A DNA stretch of 64,000 bases from positions 2,480,001 to 2,544,000 of the forward strand of contig BTPP01000006.1 in assembly GCA_037102815.1 (NCBI GenBank). Reading direction: 5' to 3'. The stretch is from Neurospora intermedia. Lineage: Eukaryota; Ascomycota; Sordariomycetes; Sordariales; Sordariaceae. The notes under the pieces are model-generated. The model had not been told where the DNA came from. It searched no databases and was given only the letters and a program-made list of their open reading frames with translations. The position numbers were made by a program, and so were the translations under genes. This document shows, one piece after another, positions 21,225-33,127 of this stretch (position 1 is its first letter; every line of letters starts with the position of its first letter).

Positions 21225-23860
21225 TGTTATCTGAAGGCAAGTGGCACTAATGGAAGAGGTGTAGATACGAAAAATGGTTGTTATAGATGAACGATACCCA
21301 TCACTTTGTCAGCTCAAAAGATGCAATGAAATCGTCCAGTTGGAATTGTGCGGTGCAACGTGAACCATCGATCGATCGGATGTCGACGCCAGCGACGCCA
21401 AGAACCGTCTGTGATGCCATTCGGAGACTTCGGTGTTGGAAAGATGCGTGAGCCTCTGTGTGACCGTACCGAACATACCGAAGGCTATCTTGGCGGCGCC
21501 GAATTGTACGGTAGTTCGGCACCGTGTTGTGGTGAGTATGATGAGGTATAACCAACCATTTCTTTGATTCAAACAATCCCACCTCATCACATTTTTCTCT
21601 TTTTCTGTGAATATTTTGCACATCTGACATCAACATCAATTCAATATCCAAATTGCAGACACCATCAAGTTCACATCCATAACTCCAACATCACTTGGCA
21701 TAGTAAACATCGCGAGGACAAGGAAGGGGAAGGGGGGGAAAGGCCCAAGTCGGCTCCCGGCACGACGAACCCCCACAACCCGCTATCATTCCAAGCCGCG
21801 CCATCCCATCTCACAACGCCGAGCGGGCACTGCGGGGAACGGCGCGCTAAAAGCTTTCCATCCACTTCGGACAAGACAGCCCAGGGGAGGAGCCCAGTGA
21901 CAAGGAAGCAACCTCAACGGAAAAGCCCGCGCAGTAAAGCTTGACACCCACCACCACTCTTTGTTGTTGAAGCGCTATCCCCGATCCGACGATAACCTGC
22001 CTGAGCGGGCGGGAGGCCGGATTTTATGTAAGGCATCCTATCCATCCCTATCGTCTCACATCTTCCCAAATAAGGCTTGATGCAGGAAAGCAACGTCACC
22101 TGGATGAACGGGGACGGACGAGAATTGGTCACACGAGATGAAGCCACGAGGTGGTGATGTCCCGCGTGTGAGACACGAGTCTTTCTCAAGATGAAAAGGT
22201 TGAAGAAGGTTCAGTTTGGGTTGGGTTGGGTTGCGGCCCGTTTCGATGTGAAGCGAAAGGGAAAGGGGGAAACGAACGGAAACGAAAAAAAAAAAAAAAA
22301 AAAGTTTTTCTTTAAAGATCTTGAAAACAAAAGGAAATCGATGGAATCATCATCCAACGAGTTGTTATTGAAGATCTGTCTGTTGTCTCCACGTGGGAAG
22401 AGAGGAGTCTGTGAATGGAGCTTTCTTCCACTTCCCTCACGGACCAAAAGCTGTTGCACGTAGTGTAGGCTTGTAGGCTTGTAAGGATAAACATTGTAAG
22501 GGGCGGCGGCGCGGGGGATCCATGCTTGCTCAGGGTCTTTTGGCTACCTACCTAGTCTTAAGTCTCAAGATATCAGATATGTGCATATCTTAGACCCTTA
22601 TTTTATAGACTAATCTAGGTCAAGTCTGTTAGGTTCAAATAGGAAGGTTTCGTTATCGTGAAATTGCTGGGAGAAGATAGAGTGGTTGAGAATACATAAC
22701 ATTCCCGGGAGTCTTTCGCTGGGGCACCACTCACCACCCCCTTGTCGTTGAAGTTGGAGGGAAGGTTGCACCGAGCCATTTGATGGAACGCTGCGGTTGG
22801 CTCCATCCATCCATGTAACTACACAGGGCACTACGGCTAGGATATGCGTAGGCTCAAGCAGGGTAGGTACCAACACGTGTAAAATTGAATGGTAGGGCGA
22901 AATCGGTAGGTACGTAACGGCTTAGAGCACAATAAGGTAACGGTTTAGGTAGACTGGAAGGGCAGAGCACGACGTTCAGAGTCTACTTGGGGCGTGATAT
23001 CTCAACCGAACAGGCCGTCAAAATGGTGATTCTTTTTCTTATGGGCAATGAATTCTAGCATACTGATAATTATACAGCCAAAAAAAAATAATTGTAGGCG
23101 AGGGGTTCGAGGGGTTCGCTGCGAGCTTGCTGCATGTGAGATTGTAGATTGTGGTTCTTGTTGGAAGACAAGACACATTGGCCCACCCCTGGTCACCGGT
23201 CGCCGCCCAATGAGCGTGGCAGCAGATGTGGGTCAGTTACCCGATTTCGCATTGCCGCCGAACCACCAGGTTCGTTGCCAAGCACAAGTTACCAGCCTTT
23301 TTCCTCCCCAAACTTGGACCCAGAGAATGTCAATCACTTGGAAAAAGAAAACCATGGAAATCGGACTCAAAGGTATTTGATCGAGTATCCCGGTGGACCA
23401 GTCCAGTCTCACACACACGTGCTACAGTACCTAACTCTCATTCCTTCACTTGCTCCGAGCCCTGTGATTGTCCTCTTGTCTTTCCTTCTTTGTTCAAGTT
23501 CCGTTGTCTCGGTTCTGTAGTATCCGAGCCGTTGGTGAAGTGAGTTGGGCCGAGCTGAGCTGATAGCTTAGACTAGTGTACACCAGCCAGTAGCTTCAGG
23601 GTAGCTTTCCAAGTTAGGTAAAAGTTTACCAAACAAGTTGACAGACAGCCTCTTTCTTCTTTTGCCTCTCTTCCTCCCTTTCACTTTTTTTCTCTTCATC
23701 TCATTCTTTTTTTTCTTCTTCTTTCTAACCATTCTACCTACGATTCTCCAATATTCGCAGAGTAGAGTGCGTATCAAGGCGAAGTCGAAAGTATACCCTT
23801 ATCCGACTTACACGCACACACACACCCCCCCCCCCCCCCCCCCCCCCCGGCGCAACAACC
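21225..23860. other. Long intergenic region before transporter
   Basis: 2.6 kb without a supported gene. An A-rich run lies at about 22286-22304, tracts rich in TAGGTA-type words near 22545-22920, and a pyrimidine-rich leader from 23640 leads to the transporter. Open frames here are short and unconvincing. Confidence 0.55.
23825..23848. repeat. Poly(C) run, 24 nt, after a CA repeat
   Basis: Uninterrupted C24 that directly continues a short CA repeat and ends 12 bp before the ATG of the GIT1-like transporter, so it should be in the transcribed leader. Confidence 0.9.
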
Positions 23861-25716
23861 ATGTTCGGATTCGGCCAGCGCAAGGCCGAAGTTGAGACCA
23901 CAGCGCAACCCGTCGTCGATCAGCAACAAGACGCCAATGTCGATACCCTCGTCAACGAAGGGGCGACCGGGGGAAAGACGAACTGGAAGAATCTGATTCC
24001 GGTGATTGCTTGTGGTGCTGGGCTCTTTTCGGATGGATATATCAACAACGTATGTCTTATCAGTTTCTCTCTTCACTTTGCTTGAAGCGGAATCACATTT
24101 GACGTAACAAAGCACAAGGCATTTGCAATATTTGAAAGAGGAAAGGCCGAAGACTGACAGGAACAATGCTTCATACAGGTCATCGGCTCCGTCGTCACCA
24201 TTCTAGACCGAGAATATCAGGAAGTCTGGAGAAACTCAAACGCGAAAAAGTATGTGGGCGACATTGCGTTTGCCGGAACGGTGGTGGGGATGTTATTGTT
24301 TGGATATCTGTGAGTCTCTCTCTCTTCACTTTCGAGGCCCCCAACGACGAAAACAAGTAAAAGAAACAGTAAACAACTAACACTGAAAAACAACAAAAGA
24401 TCCGATAAATGGTCACGAACAAACTCCCTCCTAGTCTCAACCATCATCCTTATCATCTTCGCCGCCCTCGCCGCAGGAAGTTACTACAAGGGCGACGCAG
24501 TCGGCATGTTCAACATCCTTACCGCCTGGCGCTTTTTTGTAAGCCTTTCTTTTTCTTTTCTACTTTCCCTCCCAATCCTCTTTCATATATCAAACTAACA
24601 CGTCCTGTTCCAAAGGTCGGCCTCGGCATCGGAGGCGAATACCCCGCTGGCTCCGTCGGCTGCGCCGAAAACACGGGTGAGCTCAAATCCGGCCAGCGCA
24701 ACATGTGGTTCATCCTCTTCACCAACTCCATGATCGACTGGGGTTTCGTCATCGGCGCCTTTGTCCCCTACGTCGTTTCCGCCGCCTGCCACAACGGCCA
24801 CCTCTCCACCATCTGGCGCACCAGTCTCGGCATCGGCGTCGTCTTCCCCCTCGTGCTCTTCGTCTTGCGCCTTTTCGTCTCCGAACCCGAAGAGTTCCAG
24901 AAAAACAGCATGAAGAACGCGCGCACGCCCTACCTCCTCGTCCTGCGCTTCTACGGCTTCCGTCTCTTCATCGTCTCCCTCATCTGGTTCATCTACGACT
25001 TTAGTGCCTACAGCTTCGGCATCTACTCGCCCAAAATCGTCGCCAACATCTACCCCGCCGACTCGCCCCTGACCACCATTTTCGGGTGGAACACCGTCAT
25101 CAACCTCTTTTACATCCCGGGTACCATGCTGGGCGCGCCCGTCTCGGACCTGCTTGGGCCCCGCTACGCCTTGGCGCTCGGCGTCTTTTTGCAGGCCATT
25201 GTGGGCTTCATCATGGCTGCGTGCTACTCCTCCCTTGCGCAGCCCGGTCGCGTCGCCGCTTTTGCTGTCGTCTACGGCATCTTCCAGAGTCTGGGCGAGC
25301 TAGGACCGGGAAACAACATTGGCCTCATTGCTGCCAAGACGTGCGCCACGGGCATCAGGGGACAGTATTATGGACTGGCGGCGGCCGTGGGCAAGATCGG
25401 TGCCTTTGTTGGGACGTGGGTGTTTCCTTATATTGAGGCGGCGGGCGGAGGGGATGAGCGCCTGGCGGCGCAGTATCCATTTTGGGTGTCGAGTAGTTTG
25501 TGTGTCTTGAGTGCGGTGTTGGTGCTGTTTTGCTTGCCGCATATTGGACAGGATACAATCCAGGCGGAGGATGCGAGGTTCAGGGCTTTTCTGGAGGAGA
25601 ATGGCTATGATACGCGGCAACTGGGGTTGAGGAAGGGGGAGGAGATTGGAGAGTTGGGGGAGGCGGAGGGGGCGGAGGAGGTGAGTATTGAGAAGAAGGT
25701 GAGTCCTGCTCAGTGA
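23861..25716 (+). CDS. GIT1-type glycerophosphodiester transporter (MFS)
   Basis: Exons 23861-24049, 24179-24309, 24400-24538 and 24616-25716 give 519 aa. Twelve hydrophobic segments are expected. Matches to yeast Git1: GLFSDGYINNVIGSV in TM1, GYLSDKWSR in the TM2-3 loop, RFFVGLGIGGEYPAGSVG, WRTSLGIGVVFP, FIYDFSAYSFGIYSP, and LGPGNNIGLIAAKTCATGIR with YYGLAAAVGKIGAFVG. Git1 takes up glycerophosphoinositol and glycerophosphocholine at the plasma membrane under phosphate limitation; the same substrate class is inferred, with phosphate itself (Pho84 branch) the alternative. The C-terminal cytosolic tail is acidic. Exon 1 ends in TM1, so all three introns lie in the first third. Confidence 0.9.
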
Positions 25717-26526
25717 GAGGGGTTTTGGATGGTGTTTTGGGAGGTTAAGTGAAGGTGACAGGGAAGGTTGTGGTGTTCGAAAACTTTGACGAAGAGATGG
25801 GTTGGAGAGGTAATGGATGATGAATATATGATTGATATCCCATAGTAATACGAAATATAACACTATACACATGCATGCATATCTCACAATTGTCTGTGAT
25901 CAGAAAAGTTTAAAGTAAACTACAATTGAATGAGCAGAGTGAAACGCCTATCTACCTACCATAGTAATAAACCTAGACTAGTCCGAAAGGGTTGTGAAGC
26001 CCCCACAAAGAGATGACCACCAGTGACTGTTAACACCTGGAGTAACTCCCTTTCTCCGGCCGTTGTACCCAAGGCACATAACTCCGTATTCAAATGAGTG
26101 AATGACTGTGCCCGTAATGCTGACAACAATAAGAAATAACTGAAAAGGAAAGACAAGCAAGTAGTAGTCCTGAAAAAGAAAATTGATGTATCCCAATGAT
26201 GATGAAAAGCAGACCAGCCGGCCCCCCTTTCACTTACCGTAAAGCACAAAGCCAGACCAGACAGAACCAACCGATGCAGAAGTGTGTAGACAAAACCACA
26301 AGATCCCCACCCGTTCCGGTTCACACAAACACCAACACCCTAGTACACCCATACACCCATACACCTCAAGCACCGAGTATGCTGATGTTCCCTTCCATCG
26401 TCTTTGTGTCCATTCCCTTTCCCAAATGCCATATCCATGTCCATGATATCCAATCCAATCCAATCCATACGGTAACCATACCATACCATCCATAACTCAA
26501 CGTTCATCAGACCTCACACTAACTAC
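25717..26526. other. Convergent intergenic region
   Basis: Lies between two convergent 3' ends and should hold both 3' UTRs. It includes short CCATAC-like repeats near 26340-26490. No gene seen. Confidence 0.6.
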
Positions 26527-29504
26527 TCATTGTTCCCCCCGATGCGACTCATGCACACTCCTAGTCGCACCACTTGCACTTCCATAACCATAACCGTGAC
26601 CACCAGCATCAGCAACCAACCTTACCTCCCTCTGCTGCTCCCCATACTGCCCACCATACCCACCATTTCCCTGACCGCTGCCCCCCTCCGACCCAATCCC
26701 CGCCCTATAACTACCCCCGCCATACAGCATTTCCATCAATTTGCCCTTCTGCCTCGTCCTGACTCCCTCGAGATAAACACCCACGTCTTCCAATCCGCGT
26801 ATCTGCTCATCAATCGTCAAAGTCGAGCTATTCACGCTTCTCACCAAGGGGGAAACCAGTTTCCGCCGCAGATTCTCCAGCGACGCTTTCAGCGCTAGGA
26901 GCTTATGGTTATGCTCTACCAGTATCCCCTTGTTGCGCACCGTCTTCTCCCGGACATTCAGCAGAAGCAGGCGGTTGCGCTCGTATTTCTGGATATCGCT
27001 CGCCTTGGCGCCTAGGATGCGCGTCCAGAGAGAAGACAGTAGATCGGCGTGTAGTTCTTCCTGCAGGGAACTTTCGCGGACGACGGTGCGTGCCAGGTTG
27101 AGGAATTGGTGGTCGATGGCTTCGAAGAGGGCAAAGATGGCGAGGGAGTGCTGCAGTTCGTTGGTGATGGCTTCTTCTAGCACGGCAAGGAACTCGTTGA
27201 AGGTGCGTTGGAGAGTGGTTCGCGTGCGCTGTGGGGTGGAAGGGCCGAAGAGGGAGGTGGCGATGAGGCCGAGGCGGGTGGGTTGCGAGGTGGAGGGGTC
27301 TTCGAGGATGCCGAAGGCGGAGAGCAGGTTGTGGACGTTGTCGAAGAAGGAGGATAAGGGAGGTGAGGGGAGGTGTTGCAGTTGGGAGAGCTCGCGGCGG
27401 GCCCAGTCCATTACTATTAGGATGCTGCCGGTACTTTGTTAGTATAATGGTTTAGATGAATGGATGGGATTTTAAGGGGAGGAGGACATACCCGTCGATG
27501 TCACCGTCTACGTTGGCGAAGAATTTGGTTAGTTCGATAGCCAGCGTTTTGAGACTTTCGCTCAACTCGTCCAGCTCCTTGACGATGATCGGTGCCGACG
27601 TAAGGTTACTGCTGCGAACACTCTCGCCTAGATCCCATACCGCCACGCCGGTCGCTTGCAGGTCGCCCACTTGCTGAATGCCATTCTCGGAGTAGTAAAT
27701 GAGCGGCTCAAAGGAGCGCGCCACACCGGCCACCTTGACGAGATCAGGCACGGGGCTCATAGACGCCGGCTGAAACAGCGAGCGCATGGCGGCATAGGAA
27801 AGAATGGCTACGAGGCCCGACAGGAACATGGATGACCACGACGTGGTCAACGGGCCGAGCCATTTGCGCAAGAAAGTGACGGCTGTTTCAATGGGTTCTG
27901 TGCGTTGATGGACTTCTGCCCTGACCGCAAAGCGGAAGTCTACAGTGGAGTGACGGAGTTAGCCGTTCAGATGTCTTACTTTTCCTTATGTCATGATGGA
28001 TCTCTCATTTTGGGAGCTATGAAAGGGTGATGGATGGTGAAAGGGAACAAAGAAAGCAAACGAACAGTTATCAGGGCCCTTACGGGGTAACCCCCTCAAA
28101 ACCATGCCCGCATCCTCCTCCATCGGTTCTTCCTTGATCTTGACATCGTCTTCCTCGATCACCGGCGCCAACCTCTGGTGCTGCTGTTGGCGTTCGGCCT
28201 GCTTTTGCAACTGCTGACGCCGCGCATACTCTGGTTCCGGACTCCTCTCCTTTTCGGGACTCAGGCTTCCCGTCGGTAGCCTTGTCCTGATGGCTTTCTG
28301 CAAGATTGCGTCCTGGTCCATATCGTCTTCATTCATGCTATCATACTCGGGACTAGTTTCGAACTCTCTTGACCACCCGCCGTTCCCTAATCCGCCGCCG
28401 AGACCACCGAATCCGCTTAACAAGAGCGGGTCGATAGCATTGAGACGCGAATTAGCCTTGCGCCAGAAGCCGCTGCTGCGGTCGCCGTTGGCGAGGCGCC
28501 TCCACGCTGGCGGGCTGTAGCCACCGTGTGACGCTTCCCCGCCATCCACCTCCTGGTCGCTCATGTCGCTCTCCGTGTCGTCGCTCCGGAAGCCCGAGTG
28601 CACTGATGGGTACCCGAACGGTGTCGCCTGCTGGTGATGATGGGGATGTTGGGGGTGCGGAGTTTCGCCTTTGGCTGAAGTAGTCGGGAGGGGGATGCTG
28701 AAGAAGCGGCTGTTGCTCCGGCTTACCGGGAGCGAGAGACAGTGCTCGAAGTCCTCCAGTGAATCGTCGAGAAGATGGTCGAGATGCCCTAGGTTCTTCG
28801 GCGGGGCCGCCGTTGCAGCTGTCATGGCTGTCAAAGATTTGGCGCGGGCCGTAGCTGATGACGTGGCGTGCGCTGCTGGGAACTTGACTCGGTGAAGAAT
28901 CTCTGCTGGTGCGGTAGATGATCTTGCGACCGAATGACGAAAGTCCTCGGTTCTTTTCCTTGTCTCTTTCTTTGGTCAACTTCCTGGGGCTGTCGGCGGG
29001 ACTGGTGCCGCCACTGCTGATGTTGCTGTCGTTGCTTTTCTTTCTGCCAAAGAATTCTAATAGCGCCGGAAGTGGCTTATCGGCGATGGCTTTCTGTTGA
29101 TGTTGCCGGTGATGTAATTCCTTTCTTTCTATCCTTTGCGCGCCGCCGCCGTCGTCTGGATAATCCTGTTGCTGATACTGATACTGTTGATAGTAGTCGT
29201 CGTTGTCGTAGTCGGCGCCGCGATACTGACGCTGATAATGGTTGCGATTCCAATTTCGACGGTTGATATCTTCAATCCCCTTTCGATATCTTGGGTCTCT
29301 GGGCGCAGTTGAGTATGCGCCGGCGTGTTTGTTGGCTTTATCGAGGAAGTTGAAGCGGAAGAACAAGGCCTTCAAGGAGACGAGTTGCGGCAGATAAAAG
29401 TAGAGAAAGAAGAGGAAGACGACAAGAGTAGCGACCCAGGCGCTTGGCGCAATGGTTAGGCTTATGAGTGATATGTTGCTGTTGACGGTGAAGAGTGACT
29501 GCAT
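26527..29504 (-). CDS. Fungal two-TM protein of unknown function
   Basis: Exons 29504-28727, 28674-28084, 27939-27492 and 27424-26527 join in frame to 904 aa through GT-AG introns of 52, 144 and 67 bp. A TM segment follows the start (SAWVATLVVFLFFLYFYLPQ), then about 430 residues of low-complexity, Q-, S- and P-rich sequence. Next comes a conserved-looking block (HFRFAVRAEVHQRTEPIETA) with a second TM (MFLSGLVAILSYAAMRSLF), and a helical C-terminal domain with coiled-coil character (about 600-830). The tail is Gly/Tyr-rich. Two TM segments with long flanks fit an ER or nuclear-envelope protein, but that is a guess. The reading frame upstream has only TTG/GTG codons to a stop, so ATG at 29504 is the start unless an upstream exon exists. 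Confidence 0.75.
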
Positions 29505-32500
29505 CGGATCGAAGTGGCCGTCTCCTTCTAAGGATTTGGGCGCAAGGCAGCAATCGCAAATGGTCGCAACACCGATTGACGCCAATTGCCTGCTTGCGCG
29601 GTCTTGAAAACGGGTCGGCGCTCTTCCTCACAAGTCGCTATCGTGGTCGCCTGGCTCTGCTGGTTATGCGCCGCCAATGGTCGTGGTGGTTTGGTCAAGG
29701 TATCGGGGCCCTCTTTCGGATGTGGTGGACCTGGTGCCTTGAGATGTCGAGGTGAAAGATGGGGCACTCTGGGATGATGCTGTGGATGGGATGGATGTAC
29801 CCTTCCTTCGATGGGATGGAATGCGGCAGCGGGGGGGCGGCGTTTGGGCGCCAAGGTTGGATCTGGAGGGGGAGAGAGTATGGAGGTACCTTTGCTGAGG
29901 CACAAGAGAGGTACCGTTAAAGTGCTTGCAGTGAGATAAGCCAAGACTCCGACCCTGTCGAGCGATCAGATGGGATTTGCTATCTTGGTCGACAAAAAGA
30001 TGCCTTGCGGCGGCTGTATAGAATGGAGCTAGTGGTCGAGTTGGGAATACACTAGAGTGGGTGGAATGGCATGTGTGTACATAGTGTATGGAATGTGGTG
30101 TGCGGTGGGGGAGGGACAAAGTTGGAACATCCATTCAAGTCCCCAGTTGTCGTCGATGGGAAGTCTCCATCATCTCCACCCTGGAGTACCATCCCCATCC
30201 CCATCTCCATCTCCATGCCATGCCCATGCTCATGCCCTGGTCCTGTGTCTACCCTCTCCCATGGGCCATGGCGGCAGTCCCCCTCCCCTCCCCCTCCACT
30301 CACTCTCTTCCTTCTTGCGCTCCCCTCTCTCAACTGAAGTGGAATTCACTCCTCTCCTTCCTCCCCACCACACCACCAGGGCATCTCTCACAGTGGTAGG
30401 TATAGAGAACCCTTGAACAGTCAAGACCAATCGTCCAATGCATCCACCCTCCATCCCGTCAAGCGTCAACGGTCCTCACTCGCGCACATGCGTTGCGGCG
30501 ACGGCGGCAGAAGCCATCTAAACGAAATGGCTGGACGAGGAATCTCCCGTGAGACACACATAGCCAGTAACAACAACAACAACACCCCACCGCCGAGTTT
30601 AGTTGACTTCCACTTGTTGCAACCGTCGTCCTCCGTTTGTCTACACGTCTTTGTTGATTTGTTCGTTCGTTCGCTACACTGCAGTGCTGGACAGTGGACA
30701 GGGCAAAGGGAGGATAGCAGACAACTCCCATTGGGTAATTATTGCCTTACAAACTGGTGTTTCACCACATGACAGTTTGTCGAATCGTTTCCAATCTCCT
30801 TCCGTCTTTGCTGCTGCCAGTGAGTGCTTCCTATTCATCTCTTTCTCCCGTCTTCTTGTCCGTCTTTCGTTTAGACCGGAATGAGAGGTTGCTCCAGTGC
30901 GTGAGTGGTTGAATGGTTGCGTTTGACAAGAGCGGTTCAGTTTCTCTCCCTTCCATTTCCCGACTTCCCTCCCTTTTTTTCTCTTTTCTTTCTCTATTGT
31001 CCTCTTTTTTCCTTTCTTTCTTTCTTCTCTCTTTCCCTTCCGACCTCCTTCTTTATACCCTCTTCTATATACTTTCCAAGCTAAGCCACCGTACCACGTA
31101 CAAATTCGCATATTTTTATTCCCCCTTCAAACATATTCGTTTCCATCATCCATCTGTCTGTCAAAACCAAAATGTCATCTACCTAAGTTGGATCCACCAA
31201 CCAAACCGTCATCCGTCGAACAAACCCACGGACCCGTCCGATCGTTGTCATGGATGTGGACCTATGGGGCACTTGAGAAGAAAAGCGGGGGCAACTGGTC
31301 GGTTACGTATCGCCCCGCTTCTTAGACTTATCGATAAACTGATAGGACGGAGTTCCTCCTCCCCCAGTCCCCCCCCCCCCCCCCCCCCCCCCAGGTCCGT
31401 CCATTACGACTTTGTTAACAACGAACGGGACGGACTTCCGAAAGACGAACTGAAGAATTGTTGCGCAAAATTCTAAGCCTCGAACAAATCACCTCTATCC
31501 AATGAGCAGAATAGTTGTCGGGAGAAAGCCTCATAGAAAAAGAAGCAAAACAGGTTACGTACTGGACTGGACTGGACTGTGAGAAGAAGAAGAAGACATG
31601 GCATCGGTACATTGATACCTTCTCACTTGACTGTGTAACCAACCCCCTTGTCGAGTATCTATCTGGTCACACCCCCCCTTTTCGCAGTCCTCTCAGTCAA
31701 ACATCCACGACAAGGGTATGCTTTCCCTTATCAGCTGACAATGGCTAGGTAAGCTCACTCTTCAGTCTTCAGTCTTCTCACGTGAACCAATCTGACTGGG
31801 AAGAGGAAGTGACAAGGTGAAGTGAGAGAAAGTGAGAGAGGGGGAAGATACGGCAATTCTCGGTTAGCCATCTTGACGACTAGGGTAGAGCTGCCAGGGC
31901 ACTCTAAGCCGGAGTGATACTGGTGTAACTCGGCTCAGTTGGTTGACAAAAATCTAGTGTAATCCCTTTTTGAGCGCCCGACCCGACAGTAGGTAGTAAG
32001 TAGGCACAGAAAGCAACATAGGTACTATGTACAATATGTCCGTCCGCTCTAAAGTAAAAAGTTCTACAATGACACTGTTTACTACTGAATTTGCCTGCGA
32101 CTAGCTTTTTGTTCAACTAACCGAGTTGCTAGTGTACATCCAATGGACGCAAATGAGTTGAAGTTGGATTGAAGACAGGGTGATAATGATGATGAGTGAT
32201 GGGTACCAACCCTTCCCTAAGCTCAAAAACGTCTTATATGCCCTATAGGAGGCGGAAGTAAGCGTTAAAAATAACACAACAACAACCGTGGTGTGCATAT
32301 AGGCTCTAAAGAGGATATGTACACCTCTGCCATTAGCGCGATAGTCTGTAAGTGGCAAGAACTCGACTTTTCGTACAAAAGATGGCTGGTTTGATCACAT
32401 GGAAGCCCATGAATCCTGTAAGGTAGCGGCACTACGCTAACATAGTGGATGCTGACAGAGGTAGGTGTGTAGTGTACGGCGAGATAAGACATTGTTTGGC

Positions 32501-33127
32501 CTCGGTGCGATCAGTACCAGTAGGTAACCAGGGTCATGAAGAACATTACTAGTAATTATATCAGATCGTCATCGTCATCGTCATTTCCATATCCGCACCG
32601 CTCTCTTCGTCCCTGGGTATGGACACGGACGAAATCGATCAGAGTAGGGAGAGTACCTAGGGCAAAAAAGCCAACGACGCATTTGCAAGAAAACAAAGAT
32701 ACGTATAGCATTAACCGTGACCAAAGTAAGAAGGATGTATCGTACTATCTGTATAGGTATCGATGTTAAAAATCTTCTGCTAACCACAAAACGAGCCGCT
32801 GGATTTGATTTACTCTCACTACCTTCAACGAAAGTCGTCCACGTTGTCCTGCTTAGCAAGTCCCGTTTGTAATTGATCCTACGCTTACTTTTATTATTCC
32901 TTTTCCTTCCTGGGTTTCCCGCCTGATTGAAACCGTCGCAAGAGTTGAGTTAAATCACTGGCTCCATTATATCCACCACGCGTTTCATTCCTTAACCATA
33001 ATAACCATCGTTCTTTGCTATCCGGATCTCCTCATCTACCAGCGAAGCAGTCCATCTACCAAGAAAAAAGGCCCCAAAGCAACTCAGCTCAATTCCTCCA
33101 TCCCGTTGGAAGGGGCGCCGATTGTTT
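29505..33127. other. Long intergenic region with a poly(C) run
   Basis: 3.6 kb between two minus-strand genes. It holds an AGGTACCT palindrome at 29884, C/T-rich stretches at 30150-30370 and 30940-31080, and a C24 run. ORFs are short and proline- or serine-rich from base composition. No gene supported. Confidence 0.55.
31369..31392. repeat. Poly(C) run, 24 nt
   Basis: Uninterrupted C24 in intergenic DNA, the same length and strand as the one at 23825-23848. Confidence 0.9.
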
